Positions 22,233-37,200 of a DNA stretch of 64,000 nucleotides are shown piece after piece. Source of the stretch: Phylloscopus collybita (Eukaryota > Chordata > Aves > Passeriformes > Phylloscopidae); contig JAJNNQ010000029.1 of the NCBI GenBank assembly GCA_027886175.1, positions 4,706,501-4,770,500 on the forward strand, given 5' to 3'. The notes below the pieces were generated by a model. That model saw nothing but the letters and a program-made list of their open reading frames with translations, had not been told where the DNA came from and made no database searches. How positions within the stretch are numbered: the stretch's first letter is position 1; every line of letters begins with the position of its first letter. The position numbers and the translations under genes were made by a program.

Positions 22233-25200
22233 CTATAAAGAAAAGATTTAAAACATTAGAAAGCAGTACTACTGCATCTAATACTCATACTGAGAACCTG
22301 CAGACAGAAAGAAAAAATTCAACAGCAACAGACTGAAAAAAAATAGTCCTTATGGCAGCCAGCACTCACATGACTTCATTCACACAAGCTGCTGTTACAC
22401 TTGCTTGTTCCTGCTTTTGAAGAATACTCTTATTAGTCTATGTTGTCCCACATGCATTTCCCAATTTTTTTTTCTCAAAACATTTATAGGTTAGAATTTA
22501 CCATATTTAGATAACTACAGCAAACTATTTCCAGGAGAAAAATAAACTAAGTTACTTTCCTTGTTCTTAAGAGTAACTACGGCTTGAATGTGCTCATTTG
22601 TCTCTTAAGAGATCTTTGGTGGCTTTAAATAGAATTTGATGGACGATTCATGTTGGAAAATCTCCAGATCATTGAATCCATCCTTAATGTATGTATTACT
22701 ATATTTTATGTTCAATTGATCTGGCATTTCCTTTACCTTAGAGTCTTTCTTGTGGCCTCCTGCCAGCAGCTTCATGACCACAATATTGGGTTTTGCAACT
22801 TTAAGAATTCGATTGACCTAAACACAAAACAGAAAGAAGTCTTCAAGTCAAAGCATTTGACTTCACAATTATTTAAAAAATAATACTGTACTGTTGACAT
22901 ATTATTAGCAATATAGCAGTTCTATTACAGGATCAGTTTAACAGGGATCAGACTGTTTTGGATTTGCTTTTAAGTACAACAGCTGAACTAATAAAATTTA
23001 ATGACAGGTGCATTTATTTTAATAGTCACTTTTTTTTTAAAATTCAGCAGACCATAGACACCACAGCTATAACTGTTCTTGAACAAAACACGGGAACTAT
23101 GGCAAGTTCTGTGGCACTCATGCAAATAAAGGTATAGATAGACTATAGGCATCTAATCTTCAACATTGCAACACAATGGTAAGAGGAACTCACGTATGAA
23201 ACTGGTGGCCTTTTGCACAGAAGTGCTCTGGATGTTCTCAAAACTACCTCAACTACTTTGGCCTCAGATAGCTCACGTGTGAGTACCACCAGGATCCAGA
23301 GAGGAGAAAGTGATTCCTAAATTCTCTGGAGGACCTAATCATGAAACTATTCTTAACCTGTTTAGATGTGACATAAAAAGCATCCTCCTTGCTCCAAAAT
23401 ACCGTCACAGACACTTAAGGTTTTAGCCTATGGACAAAGAGGGAGATATTCCTACCCATGTTTATGGGTCAGTGCTGAGAAAACTGCTCCAAGGAACAAG
23501 AAATTCCTACTCATGTTTACAGGTCAATGCTGAGAAAACTACTCCAGGGAACAAGTGCCAGACTCAATCTTCTTTCATCCTAATGATATTCAAACCTATT
23601 TTTCCCACCTCTCAGGAGTCCACCTCAATTACTAGATGCCAACTAAGTGCAGCTGGCACGCTAACACTGCCTGGTTTAAAGTGCTGTGCTTTTAGAAAGG
23701 GGCTAGAAGGCAGCGTGCAAGAAAATAAGCTGCTGTGCAGAATGTCGAGTCTTCAGCAGAGAGAGCTTTATTTTAACAGTGAGCACAACTTTATGCTAGC
23801 TGATGTACTGAAACAGACCGCTGTGCAAGATGCCACCACTCTCCCCTAGTCTACTCCTTAATCAAAGCACTCAGCTTTGCTCAGCATTTTGATGAACTAC
23901 ATTTTGGATCTCAAGGAGATCCAGCTGAAAACAAACACTATTTCGAGCAATTAACTCCTTTTCCTAGTATTTCAGTCTTACCTCATTGTCTGGATTTGGA
24001 ATATTCTCAAGAATCATTTTAGCTTGCTGATAGTGCTTGCTAGCTGCCATGTAGAGATCTGATGACTGAGGAGGTGGGCTATACTTATTTAAATCAGACA
24101 TTTCCTGTGATAAAGGAATACATAAATACATGTTAAAATACATAAAACTGAAATTAAAAATTGCCAGGAGATTGTTTTTATCACATTACTATATTCAAGA
24201 GAAGAGTTATGTCAACTAAATGCTATTTCAAAAATCAAAATTGAAAAGCATTTATTTAAAATGGCAAAAGCCAAGCAACAATACAGTGCTCAAATGTTAC
24301 AGTGCCACAAAACATAATGAAATTCTCATAATCTTTATAAAACAGTCTCTCTCTTGAGTATGTTGCTCTTCATTTGCTTTAGTACAGCACGCAACAGGGT
24401 ATGAAATTACAGGAAAAAATAGGAGAAAAAAGTAAGTATATTGTTTACTCAAAGGTACAGCAAGTCAGATGCTGAAACTACAAAACTTCATTTTATATAA
24501 TTTTGATTCTTCCAACTTTCTTTTTGTTCTTGATTAGGGATTAAAAAATAACCCTTTAATGACAAGGAGGAAAACCATGATGATTTCTTAATTTCCACTA
24601 CAGTTCATAACATTAAACTGGGGAGAGTAACTGGAATAGAAAATAGCACTGTTTCAGTTCAGACTAACCCCACAAGTGAGACTGATAACCAGATGGTTGA
24701 CCAGCCAGGGGCACTGCAAAACACCTAGTTGAATGTGAGCCAACAAGGTGCTCATACTATGAATCAGACAAGCCTCATAAGGGAGTATACAAACAGAGTA
24801 TGGTCAGCATATCAAGGAAGGTTGTCATTCTCAACTCAGTATTTGTGTTCTGTTATCTGAAATGCTGCATCCAGGGCTGAAACCACTCAGTTCAAGAAAT
24901 GGTGAGATGAGGAGATGGTGGAGATGGTTGGGGGCTTAGAGCATATAAGCCGCAAGGAGAGGTCAGTGGACCTGGACATTTTCAGTTAGATAGGAAGGAT
25001 GCTAATGGGTAGTTTTAATAGCAGCCTACAACTATTAGTTGTAGAAAGGTAGTTACAAAGCTGTCAGAAGACGAAGATTCCTTGTTCATTATGTCAAACA
25101 ATATAACATGAGAGGCCACAGGTTGTGGCTTGGTAATTCAGACTGGGCATTAGGAACAAAAGAGTAGTGCAGCCCTCAATTAGTTATCCTATGACTTAAA

Positions 25201-28200
25201 GGAACAGAAAAAAGTAACTGGATCAGGTTTAACCAAAGAGTTTAGGAAATCTCCAACCTTGATTTTTTTCAGATTTGGCTAGACAAAGACACAGGTAATG
25301 TGATTTATAATGATACTTCAAGGAGGAGACTGGACAGGACAAGCTTTCACTGGTCCCTTCTAAACACTACTGTAACTTAATTTTTCCATTTGCTGTGCTA
25401 ATAAAAACATGCTGCTATAATTAACCACAGCCAAGAAGTCAATAGACTTAAAGATTTTATTTTTATGCAAATCAACAGAAGCACCTTAAACTGCCATATC
25501 AGACCAATTTCTAAACATCTCAGCATCTAAGTTTATAAAGACTTCAATGCAATGTACCTTTGTCGCACAAAAATAAAGCTCGAAGTCCTTGCCTTTGTGA
25601 CATAGCTTCAATGTGAACTTTGAGGCTCTTTTTACTATGACAATGATATCAAAAACAAGTAAGTAAATGACTTCTACAAAAGCATGGGCAGCGCCACATT
25701 TGAAGATTACTCACTTTAAATTGCAAGTAATGCACTGGAGGTGGTGTTATAACACTGTTGAATGGAGCAAATCTGTGCTCATATCGAACTTGTTCACTGT
25801 CCAGCTCAAATTTAGGTTTTCTTACTTTTCCATCCATGTCAAATGCAATCATTGTCTAAAAAAAAAGGATAAATATAAGAAAAGGATAAATAGTGAAAAG
25901 TACTACTTTATGTTGTATTGTGCTGTGAGGAAGATCAGAGCTGTGATTTAGCTATAACTGACAGGTTAGAAAAACTGTAGAGAATTTACCATAGAAAACT
26001 ATAAATTCCATCTTAATTTCCAGCACCACTACAAAGAAAGAAGGCATGCAATGTATGCAGAATCCCTATTACAAAAAAATTGAAACAAATAAAACACAAA
26101 TTAGTTACCTTGTACATCCCAGCACACATATTTTGGTATGCTTGACTCATGGTGATCTCTCTGCTGAGAGGGCGAACTGCAAATTTTACATAAAAATACA
26201 TTTTTTTTAATTCAGTATAAGTACATGTATTTATTTCAGAACAAAGGAGTTCTTCCAGATTTTCACAAAGTCACATAACTCTCAATTATATTTTAAAATA
26301 ACTGAAGTATACAAAGCCTACACATGCATTTCTGCTCAGCTGGCTCCTGGTTACATAAAATACCTCAGGACACACTCACCAGTCACATGAACACAATTCT
26401 GCTCTCAATGGAATAAACTGGTCTGTGGTATTCCCATGATATTATAAAACACCGAACAACAACCTCAAACTTACAGTCTGTACACAAGAGGCCTAGTTCA
26501 GGGATGTTTTTGACTTCTAGGGCTAAAAAGCTAAAGCACTTTTTATCCTAATAATCCTGACAACATTCTTATAAGATTTCCTTTAGTGTTTAATTAGTGC
26601 CAAACTGCCCAACAGTTGGCACCTTAAGTACATTAGTATTTTCTGAACTTCTAGAGACAAGGGAATTTAGTTGATATAATCCTGAGCTGTTCATATCCAA
26701 TTGTTTCTTAGCCTTGAAAAAGTGGAAAGGAAAAGAAAGGGAAACTCACCACTGTAAAATTAAGAAACATGCTTTAAGAACTTCTAAAACCAAATAGAAA
26801 TTACAGAAATATGCTGAAAGTCTACTGTTTGAATCTAGTCACAGTCACTAAAAGCATAATTCTGCAGGAATTATAAACTCTGAAAGGGTCCAACACATAA
26901 CACAACTGATGAAATTGAATACAAATGAGTTTCTGTTTTTCCGGAAGATCTGTTTGAAAGTAAAAAACTAACTAAATAAATAGGAAATTCTTGAAAAGTT
27001 TTACACATTCAGCCTTCATAAACGTTAGGATATTTTTCCTACCCATATCTACGTTGGCTCTTTAAATTTTCAACTTTATTTCTACATGGCTGCATGAAAG
27101 GGAAAAAAAAGAAGTCTTGAGTAAACACTACACCTAGGTACCTTTCTTCTTTTTCTTCGTTTTCTTACTACTACGGCCTTTCTGTTGTTCCTCCATTATC
27201 CTCTCCTCTGCCATTTGAGAGCTGTCGGCACGGCTCAGCGTTGACATCAGCCAGGCATAGAGAAACTCAGAGAGATACCTGCACAGAAGTGGTACAATGC
27301 TGCGACAGCCTGCAGTGCACCGCGCACTCCTGCTGCACACATCCTGTCCAGCATCAAGGCACTTGCTCCAAGAGGTAAAGAGTCCCAGCTGTGTATGGGC
27401 CATGAAAACTCTTTGTTTTGCATGGCTGGAATCAACACATTGTTCTGTGTTTGTGTTCTGGTGCAGAATCAACCACAAGCAGCTCAAAGTATGCAAGCTT
27501 CTTACACATTTACTAAGTGAAGTCTAAGCTTCTTATTTCAAAACTCCTACAAGATCAAATTTTTCTAGAATTCTTCTCCCAGCAAATGAAGTAGATTTTT
27601 TAAAGATACTATGTTAACACCTTTTCTATTTTTGTTATGACTTGTTATTCTGAGAAAAAACATAACTACTGGCTTTTTCAAGCATTAAAAAACCATGAAT
27701 AATTATATAAAGGGGCCAAGCCCACAGACACATAACATCCATATGCAGTTTCTTCAGCATTAAAGAGACAACTTTAAGAAGAACATGTTTTAGGAAATGA
27801 AAGTGAGTCCAACTCATACCCTAACTGACTTCAAATCAAAAGAAACAGGGGAAAAATAGAAAAAAAATTACAGATTTGGAGCACAATAAAAATGTAGTAA
27901 TAGTTATAAAAAGTAATCAGAACAAAAATTACAGAAATTTGACTTTCATTTGCACATCACCTCTCAGAAACTGCTTCTCCTTTTTTTTCTTCATTTAAGT
28001 AAGAAAGCAGTTGATGTGACTATTCCAACTAAGAGTGGTTTTATTAAAATGGTGGAGGGAAATATAAGCAGGTATAAAAAATACTGTCTCATACAAAAGT
28101 TGGTATTGCTTATCGAGTTTCTACTTGATGAATATTGCCATCTTCTGATAATTTCTGGAATGTTAATTTTCTCACTTAATACTTAATCCACTGTTGAAAC

Positions 28201-31200
28201 AACATAGAAATGTAGTGCATTGAGGTTTGTGTCTGTTTTGGAACTGTTTTAATCTTTCAGTAAGAAGGCTTATGGCTTACACAGGAATCTCTTAATAGTT
28301 TAAGAAAGTTATCTTTTGGCACAAGCCATTAGCTATAATTAATAATTAATGTGAATGAAAGTGGAAAAATAGAAGTATGCTGTCTCCAAATAATGTGATC
28401 ATTTTCACTAAAGGTGGAAGATGTCTCTTCAAATATATGCCAGATAATTTAGTTAGTATTAGCTAGTCAGCTTTAAGATTACAGTTATTAAGGAGCTTAA
28501 AACTTCACAGAACTTTTCCAGAATAGTAGAGATCAATAAGACTATTGATTCTGATACTATGAAGGCAGAAAAGAATAAAGGAAATTGCTTTTCTCCTGCA
28601 TGCTCTTGTCCACCAAAATCAGCATACTTTTCATTAACTGTCAATAGAAGACCCAATGCCAAAATGCTAAACAGAGTGAGAATTACTATTTCAGGAAAAA
28701 AAAAGTAGACATTTAGTAAATCTAAAAAAACTAGACACCAGTGGATTTTTTTCTCAACTTGTAATATTATAAATAGGTAAACCAGAGTGTTGATCAAGCC
28801 TGAGATCATAAAATCTTATTTGAAGTCCCTCCTTCAAACATGTGTAATTTTAGCTCTCTGGGAGCATCTCTCCTCCAAGAGCTGTCAATAAAGTATCTTC
28901 TTACCAATAGACGTAGTAGTACTCATGCATACTGTAAAGTTCTAACTCGAAACCACTGAGAAGATACTGTATCATAATACGGAGATTATGATATAGGACC
29001 CAGGTGCCCAAGCAAGCCAAATGTTGCCTTTGTGGTTCCTGCTTCAGTAACATGCTATGAAGCGCTGCATCTACTTTCTCTGCCTGTCGAGAGAAAAAAA
29101 AAAAAAAAAAAAGACCTCAAAGACAGAGGAAAAATATGACTGAAACAGCATCCCAAGCCAGAAATAAAATCTTAATCATATCTTAACAAATTGGCTTGGT
29201 AAATTTATGCTCCAGATTACAAGATGGAAGTAAGTCTAGAACTTCTAGTCAGAAAACTGGAAAGATACATAAATTCTGCTGCACAGAATAAAAATATTCT
29301 ATACAGTAATATAGCAAGAACATTAGATAGGTAAAATTCGTAATTTTTAGATGTATTTGTACATAGATCATTAGCAGTCACATGAGCACAAACTCAGAAC
29401 TCGTTACACGCTGTTGTTCGTTGTTCTATAGTGGCAATAATTTCCCTTTTTTAAAAAAACCTATGAGCTTTATATGCAAGAAACACACTGTTCCACAAGA
29501 GTAACTAAAATATTGCTAAGACAGATTCTGTCTTAAGAAGCAAGTTGTATGGAAGACCAAGTCTCTCACAGTTGGAATATCATCAGTAATCTTAAACAGA
29601 ACAATTCACATAACCTGCTACAAAATGAAAAAAACAGTGCCTCAGCTACAATACTGCAACAAACTCAAACCACCTTGTAAAAAGCTGGAGCATGCAAAAT
29701 GTCCCTCCAACTCCAAGTTCCTCAATTGTTCTCCTTGCCATATACATCTTGGGAAATATATTTTTATTACATGACTCTCACTGCTGAAGAAACGTATTTC
29801 CAGCAAGAGAAATATGTCTTCTCTTCTCATTTTTGAGAGATGTCCAAAATCAGTTGCACATATTTTGAAGAACTATTTTTTTTACTTTAATTATTATAAA
29901 ATTTTGCAGTTTACATCTAATGTAGGTATAAGGCTGAATTTTCAAAGGTGTCTTGTAAGCATGCTTTGTCTATCTCCCCCAGTTACCTCTTGCAGACTGA
30001 CAATCACAAGCACGACAGAGACAAAAGCTGTGCAGCTGGTACTAAATTACATTGCAGTAAGTTTTCCTGAAGCCTAGTTATTGGACAAAGTTAATCTTAA
30101 AAAAATGTAGTATGTGTTTGTTCAACACATCATAGCACAAAGGTTTTGGATGCATCCTGACAATTTCTTGTTCTAAAATTTAGGAATCCTTGTCTTAAGG
30201 ATTTTGCATTCTTCATTTCGAACTTACTACTGCTTCACTGGCAGTAATACACCTGGAAAAAAACTTTGGCGGCCTGCTGTTTAGGACCTTACCTCATCCT
30301 GTAGTGTGGCAAATTCCTCAAGGATGTGACCCAGTTTATCTCTCTGACGAGCTCTGTTGTGTCCATGGATTTGAATCAGACTACAGAATGGCTGAAAGAA
30401 GCAAAGTGTAATTTTAAATTATTAATGCAACTTTGAAACTATAGGAGAAATACTATGATGTCTATTTAGGCACCTGGTTTATACACATATATTAGGAAGT
30501 GGGTTCCTTAAGACTCCCTACAAAATGCAAATCAGTAGGAAAGCAAACTCCGGAGTGATGCAAGAGGCAATTTCTCCATACAGAAGCAGATGTGAGATTG
30601 AGTCAGCGTCCTTAGGAAGGTCATAAGAGCAAAACACTTGAGGCAAAAGAGAGAAAATGTTTAGGGCATTTTATGCCTAAATCCATGTGCCCAGGTGGTT
30701 TAGGTGGCCAGTGGCATCCTGGCCTGTATCAGAAATATTGTGTCCAGCAGGACCAGGGCAGTAGTTGTTCCTCTGTATTTAGCACTGGTGAGGCCTTGCC
30801 TCAAATCTTGTGTTCATTTCTGGGCCTCTCACAAGGTGGACATTGAGGTGCTGGAGTATGCCCACAGCAGAGCAATGGAGCTGGGGAAGGGTCTGGAGCA
30901 CAAGTCCTGTGAGGAGCAGCTGAGGGAGCTGGGGCTGTTTAGCCTGGAGAAAAGGAGTCTTGTGGGAGACCTTATCACTCTCTACAATGACTTGAAAGGA
31001 GGGTGCAGCCAGGTGGGGGTCATCTCTTCTGTCAAGTGACAGGACAAGAGGAAACGGCCTCAAGTTGTGCCAGGGGAGGTTTCTACTGAATATTAAGAAA
31101 AATTTCGTCACAAAGAAGTTGACTGTCAAGCATTGGAACCACCTTCTTAGGAAAGTGTTTGAGTCAGCATCTCTGCAAGTATTTAAAAGGTGTGTAGTCA

Positions 31201-34200
31201 TGGCACTTACAGGCATTAGTGATGGATTTGACAGTGCTGCTTTGGACTCAATGAGTTTGGAGGTTTTTTCCAACCTAAATAATTATGATTTTCTTAAGAT
31301 TTTCACTGTGCCACATTCAACAACAGAATCTTTTACAACAATTTTTAAAAAACTGAAACTGGGCAGAATGGAAAAATAATTTTGTTTTTATTAGTACTAT
31401 GCATTTGTAACATGAAACTACTCTGTAAAGAGGTAGTAGATGCAGATTTCTTATAAAGTGAAATGCTAAATAAAAATCTGGAAGCAAGAGAAAACCAGCA
31501 ATAATTACACCAGCTTTTTAAAAGGTATTACCAATTTAAGATGGCCAATTTCTATTTTGCCTTCACATCAGGTGTGTAAAATAACTGGTCTCATTTTCGA
31601 ATGTATGTAAATCTGCCAAGTGCTCACAGACACATATATGTTGTAATTGGAATGAACACTTACCCGAACACAATGTGTGACAAAGGAGTCAATGTAGTCT
31701 TTTGCCTGGTGGTTATTATATAGACAACACCTAAAAAGGAAATATCCATGTACATACATATTTTTTATGAATTGACCAGTCTATACAGCACAAAATAAAA
31801 AAAGAAACATGAGTGCAGCAACAGCTACTGACTTCTTCATACATAAGCACTAAGTACAAAATGTATGCTTTTTGCACATTTCTCATTGCTTTTGTAAGCA
31901 AAAGTATTATTTCATCAGACACGTAAACACATAAAAGTACACTCAAGAGCCACTTACTTTGGAGAAAGTACTGGAGGACTGACGAAAGACCTTAAGGCAT
32001 CTTTTACCATGTCTTGCATAAGGTGAGTGCCAAACACCTTCTTGTTATCTACTAGGAAGGTTGTCTAAAAGTAAAGATGTGTTTTTAGAAACATGTTTTA
32101 AGTTAAAGTAATGCTCAAGAATTACTAATAAAAAGCTCTGGCAGTACCTTTTATATATAACAAACTTGTAAGATAACTTTAAGAATTAAAACGGTTCAAC
32201 TAGGTCCAAGGTTAAAGGACTGAGAAATATTGAGATGTGACACTTCTGTGGTATTCCCAGGACACCAAATACAGCTCTATTACTTGCATAATAGAGTGCA
32301 TGTGAAATTATTTATTTCTTGAACTTTGAAGATGATAAATCAGACATTTCTGAAGATTAACGTAAAATATGTGCCTTCTGTGAAGGCAGATAAGGGTGTA
32401 TCTCCGGACTACTGCTGACATTTTTCAATCCCTCTGGATGCTACTGCTGACATCAGTCATGTCTGATGCTCATTTAACTTCCCTCCATGAGTGCTGCGTC
32501 TCTTTCTTACATGGTTCTTCAGCAGCTGAAGAAAAAACTCTGCTGTCGGGCACCCAGGGATTACACAAACACATGTAGTGGAAGATGAGAACACACACAC
32601 CATGAACACATTTTACTTGCCCATAGCTATAGTCCATTGGCTCTACATATGGTTTAATAGGGATCAAATGTAAAGAAGTTCTGGCATCTAGGGGCACCCT
32701 ATTAAAATCAAAAACTGCTAGAAGGAATTACTCATTCAGAATTAAGGAATGTATAATACACTTTCAAGGTAAGAGAAGCAGTGAGAAGAAATAGCCTGTT
32801 CTGCACCAACCATCAGTTTTACTGTTGTAGCAACAGAAGCAGACTATACATTAAGTTCTGTCCAAACAGAGAGATGAATACAAATACCAGCCCCAAAATG
32901 GCACAGCACATGGAGAACACCATAAAAATGTGTGTACAGGCACAGTTTTATGGTGGAGAAAAGAAAAATTGAACACTTCCAGTTTTAACTAGCATGTACT
33001 AAAATTATAAAGAAACAGTATTCAAAAATTATTTTAAAAATTAGATCAGAATTAAGCCTCCATATATAGAATCACAGAATGGTTTGCAGTTGAACGAATG
33101 TTAAAAACTATCTAGTTCCAAACCCCCTATGTGGGCAGGGACACCTTCCTGGCCTTGAACACTTGGAAGAGCATCCACAACTTCCCTGGGCAACCTGTTC
33201 CAATGCCTCATCACCCTCATAGCAAAGCACTTCTTCCATAATACTTAATACTTAAATATCACCAGTTATAACTGGTGATATTTCAAACTACTTAAATATT
33301 ATTAACTTATATGCAAATTACTGAAATACTTAATAACAGAAATTTATAATAAATACAGAGGTGCTTTATTAATAGACATAATTACGACTTGCCTGTAACA
33401 GGGATCTTGAAAGAACACACGGTGATTGCTCACTAAACTCACAAAAGAAGTCCTAACGTATATGTAGGAAAAGAAAAAGAAACCAAATCAGGTTAATATG
33501 CCAATTTAGATATGTATAAATATATACCAAATACTTTTTACACACACACTCTTGCATCTTTCCTTAACAAATATACACAACTGTGTAAATACATCTACAT
33601 TTTGTTTAAAAGCATACACAAACATAGTATAGCTTATACAACTTGTAAGAAACAGACCATGAATAGCTTGAACAGAACACAATATTTTATGAAGATTTTC
33701 TGCAATTACTCATTACTTAAAGTTTTCTGAATTTTCAAATGCAACTAGAAAGATGATAGTACAGAAAAAAATACTATGAGATTGTTAAGATCATGATGTA
33801 CATCAGGTATTGAACAAAACTGTGAACTGATTTTAAAAAATTGATTGAAACCCAAGTAAGGTTTAACTGGTGCCAGATGTTTCACGCAAACAAGAAATAG
33901 GAAGACAAGAGGTTTGATGTAACTGTATCTCTTTTATCAGTCAGTGAATTAATGGATACCAAAAATATTTCAAGCATTTAAATGTCTTCTAATAAATCTA
34001 GGCATTAACTAAGAGTAACATCAGTTATTCAGGACAGAATATAAGCAGGTGCTTAACTTTATGCCTATTTAGGGAACTGCATGCCTAAACACCTATTTAG
34101 TGCTTTCCTGTGTTATAAGCACATGTGTAGAATACTGCTTAAGGAATTTGAAAAAAAATCAGGCATATAGCAAAGGAATACATTCTAATGCTGCAGACAC

Positions 34201-37200
34201 AACTCTTCAACCTAAGAAACTTGCTTGGTCTTTGCCACTAAGATGCATAATTATTTAATGAATCATGGGAAAAGTGAGAGGTTTGAGAAGAGGAAAGGTC
34301 TTTTGTCAAAAGAAGAAAAGTAGTAATTATCAGGAAGGATAGTAAACTTTGAAATTGTACCTGACAGTAAGAAACACCAAATACATACTAGTGCTTAATT
34401 TTCTCTCCAGAGAGCAACAGCATGCATATATGGAATGATTTTTTTTGCAAGTCACATTTTCAAATCTTATTTTTGGCAATAAATAAGAAATATTCATGCT
34501 TACCAGTATACAGTGCAAGTTAGTTAAGTTGACTACTTCACATACAGTTTTTATTCGGTCTATTAGTTTGGAAAAATAATTGACCATTTCTTCCCTTTTA
34601 ATAATTTTTGCATATCGAGGGAAAGTTGGTGGCAGCAATCTCTGATTAACAAGTGGCTCAAACCCCATCATTATAGGATGATCTAAAGGAGAAGGTGAGA
34701 GAAAGAGAAAAGCTGCATATAAGTTGTGTTTTCAGAAACCTCTTCAATAATACAAATTATTCTATTAGCCAAAATGAATTCTTTAAGTGACAGTTAACTT
34801 CCTGAGACTCCAACAACCTAACTAAGACAATTATTAGTCTTTAAAAAACCTGAGGCCTCCACACCTCAACATACACATTGTAAAAACAGTGAAGTACTGT
34901 TCCCTATTTTAAAATGGCATATACAATGATTCTAAGTGCAGTGCACCTAATCAAAAGTTCACATTATCTCTGGCTTTGAAATGACAATATTGCTTTCAGG
35001 AGAACCTGGTAAAATAAAATTAAAATCAAACAATGCAAATCTGTAATGATTTACATAACAAGTATTTAATTTCAAAGCAAACAGTGATTTCAACTTTTCT
35101 TTAAACGCACAAAGATATTTACATTTATGAAGGGATCATATCTGGAAAAGGAAAAAATGGCATCATTTGACACATACCTCCTTTAGTGGTATCATTCTGT
35201 GCCTGCATACCATGATGCAGTGAATTGTGTATAGCAGAGAGCAAGTCAGCTGCCTGAGTCATTAGTTTCTGAGCTTCTGCAACTGCACTCGTCTGAAAGG
35301 CAGAAACAATTCTAAACATTACAAACCAATATATTTTGACTATCTAATTTTTGTTAGTATAAAAAAAAAGAAGGGCATTAAGATTCCTATATTCTTACAC
35401 AACTAGTTCTAAAAAAAAAACAACAACCAAACAAACATTTTTGCGTAGTAGCATTCTTTGTATTTTATGTATCTGTACATTTTGCTGTGTAAAACTTTAT
35501 GGTAATTACAACTGAAAATCTTGTATACAATACATAAGAGTCTGCTTGGGGGGAGGGTGCAGTTCTATCCCTTTGCCTTAAAACATGAAGTTCCTTCCCC
35601 TCTCAGCAATTAGGAAATCTTATATTCAAAAAATATGCAAATTGTATGGAATGCTATTAAATTCCTGTTCTCAGACCAAAGATGTCTAGATATAAATTCA
35701 GTATCACGTGGAAGGAAAAGCTAACAGTTCTTCTGATACAGACAAAATGCTGCCCAATGTCAGGTAACTCCACAGGAGGGGACTGAACTCAAGACATTTT
35801 GTTCATGTGTGTGAATAGAGTAATCAGAAATCTATAAATATTTTTAAATGTTTTGTAATGAATATTCTGTCTTTCTGCAAGACCATAATGTCAGTTACTA
35901 GCCTTCCCTATGTTTCCCACTTGGAACAAAAACTGAGTATTTGCCACTGTAAGGCTTTATTCAAAGCTTTACCTGCATCCACATCAATTCAAATCTCCTG
36001 AATCTACACAGTAATTGCCCGATTTTAAAGAACGAAAAATGGATCACAGGATCTCAATGCAAACACAGACACCAAATGAACGTACCTCTTTTTTTGTAAA
36101 TGCTATTAGGACAGTCAGTAAGACGCGGGTAAACTTGACTCTGCTGAAGACAGCTAAACATTGTTGATGCTGTAATAAAATTATACTACTAATTATGAAG
36201 CAAGAGGTATTAAATCATAGACTCATAGAATATCCTGTGTTGGAAGGGAACCAGAAGGAACATCCAGCCCAATTCCTGGCCTTGCACAGGACCACCCCAA
36301 CTGTCACACCATTTGCTTGAGTGTTGTCCACATTTTCCTGGACTCAAGAGAGTTTTAGTGCTGTGACCACTTCCCCAGGGAGCCTGTTCCAGTGCCCAGC
36401 CATTCTCTGAGTAAAACTCTTTTTCTAATATCCAACCTAAACCTCCCTGACACAACTTTAGGCCTTTTCCCTCAAGTCTTGTCACTAGCCACCACCAAAG
36501 AAGAGATCAGTGCCTGCCCCTCCTCTTCCTCTCACAAGGAAGTTGTAACTGGAATGAGATCTCCCCACAGTCTCCTTATCTCCAGGCTGAACAGGCCAAG
36601 TGATCTCAGCTGCTCCTCATACAGCTTCCCCTCAAGGCCATTCATCATCTTCACAGCCCTTCTTCTGACACTCTCTAATACCTTAATGACTTTCTTGTAT
36701 TGTGGTGCCCAGAACTCCCACAGGACTCCTGCCCTTCCTGCGCAAACTGCCACACAAAATGCCTCAGCATGCCCTAAACTGCATGTCCTGCTGTTTGCCA
36801 GCTCTTCTTCATGCACCTGGGTGGTTACACTTCCTGGCTCCTTATATGGGTGTAGTTATACCATATTTAAATCTCCCATTTACACCCACGAAATCCAGGA
36901 AAAAAGCCAACAGCTCATTACTTCAAGTTCAACTTCCGGATCTCTCTCTTCTCCTTGACGACTTCGAGTGCTCTGCAAGGTGAAGAAATGTCAAATAATT
37001 TACGAAAAATTGCAAAGGAAGCTATTAATAAAATCCCTTTGCCATCTCTAAAACATCCACCTGTTAAATAACCCAAAAAGTCAGTTTTCAAATTCAAAAT
37101 TTCCTAATATATAATGCAGGTACTTGAATGACTCTCCTATAGTAGTAAGATCTACCTCAGTAAATTCCATAAATAAGCAAAGCATTAACACTTCACATTT

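Noticed and set aside
30779..31273. 164-residue minus-strand frame and 104-111-residue plus-strand frames
   Set aside because: They lie within the non-coding 3' part of a CR1 element and have no protein similarity.
33391..33393. Reading the exon 13 GC donor as a sequencing error
   Set aside because: Possible, but the rest of the donor (CAG|GCAAGT) has the strong context typical of real GC donors, so the simplest reading is a genuine GC-AG intron.
36392..36958. 188-residue plus-strand frame
   Set aside because: Antisense CR1 sequence running into NAA35 exon 9 on the wrong strand.
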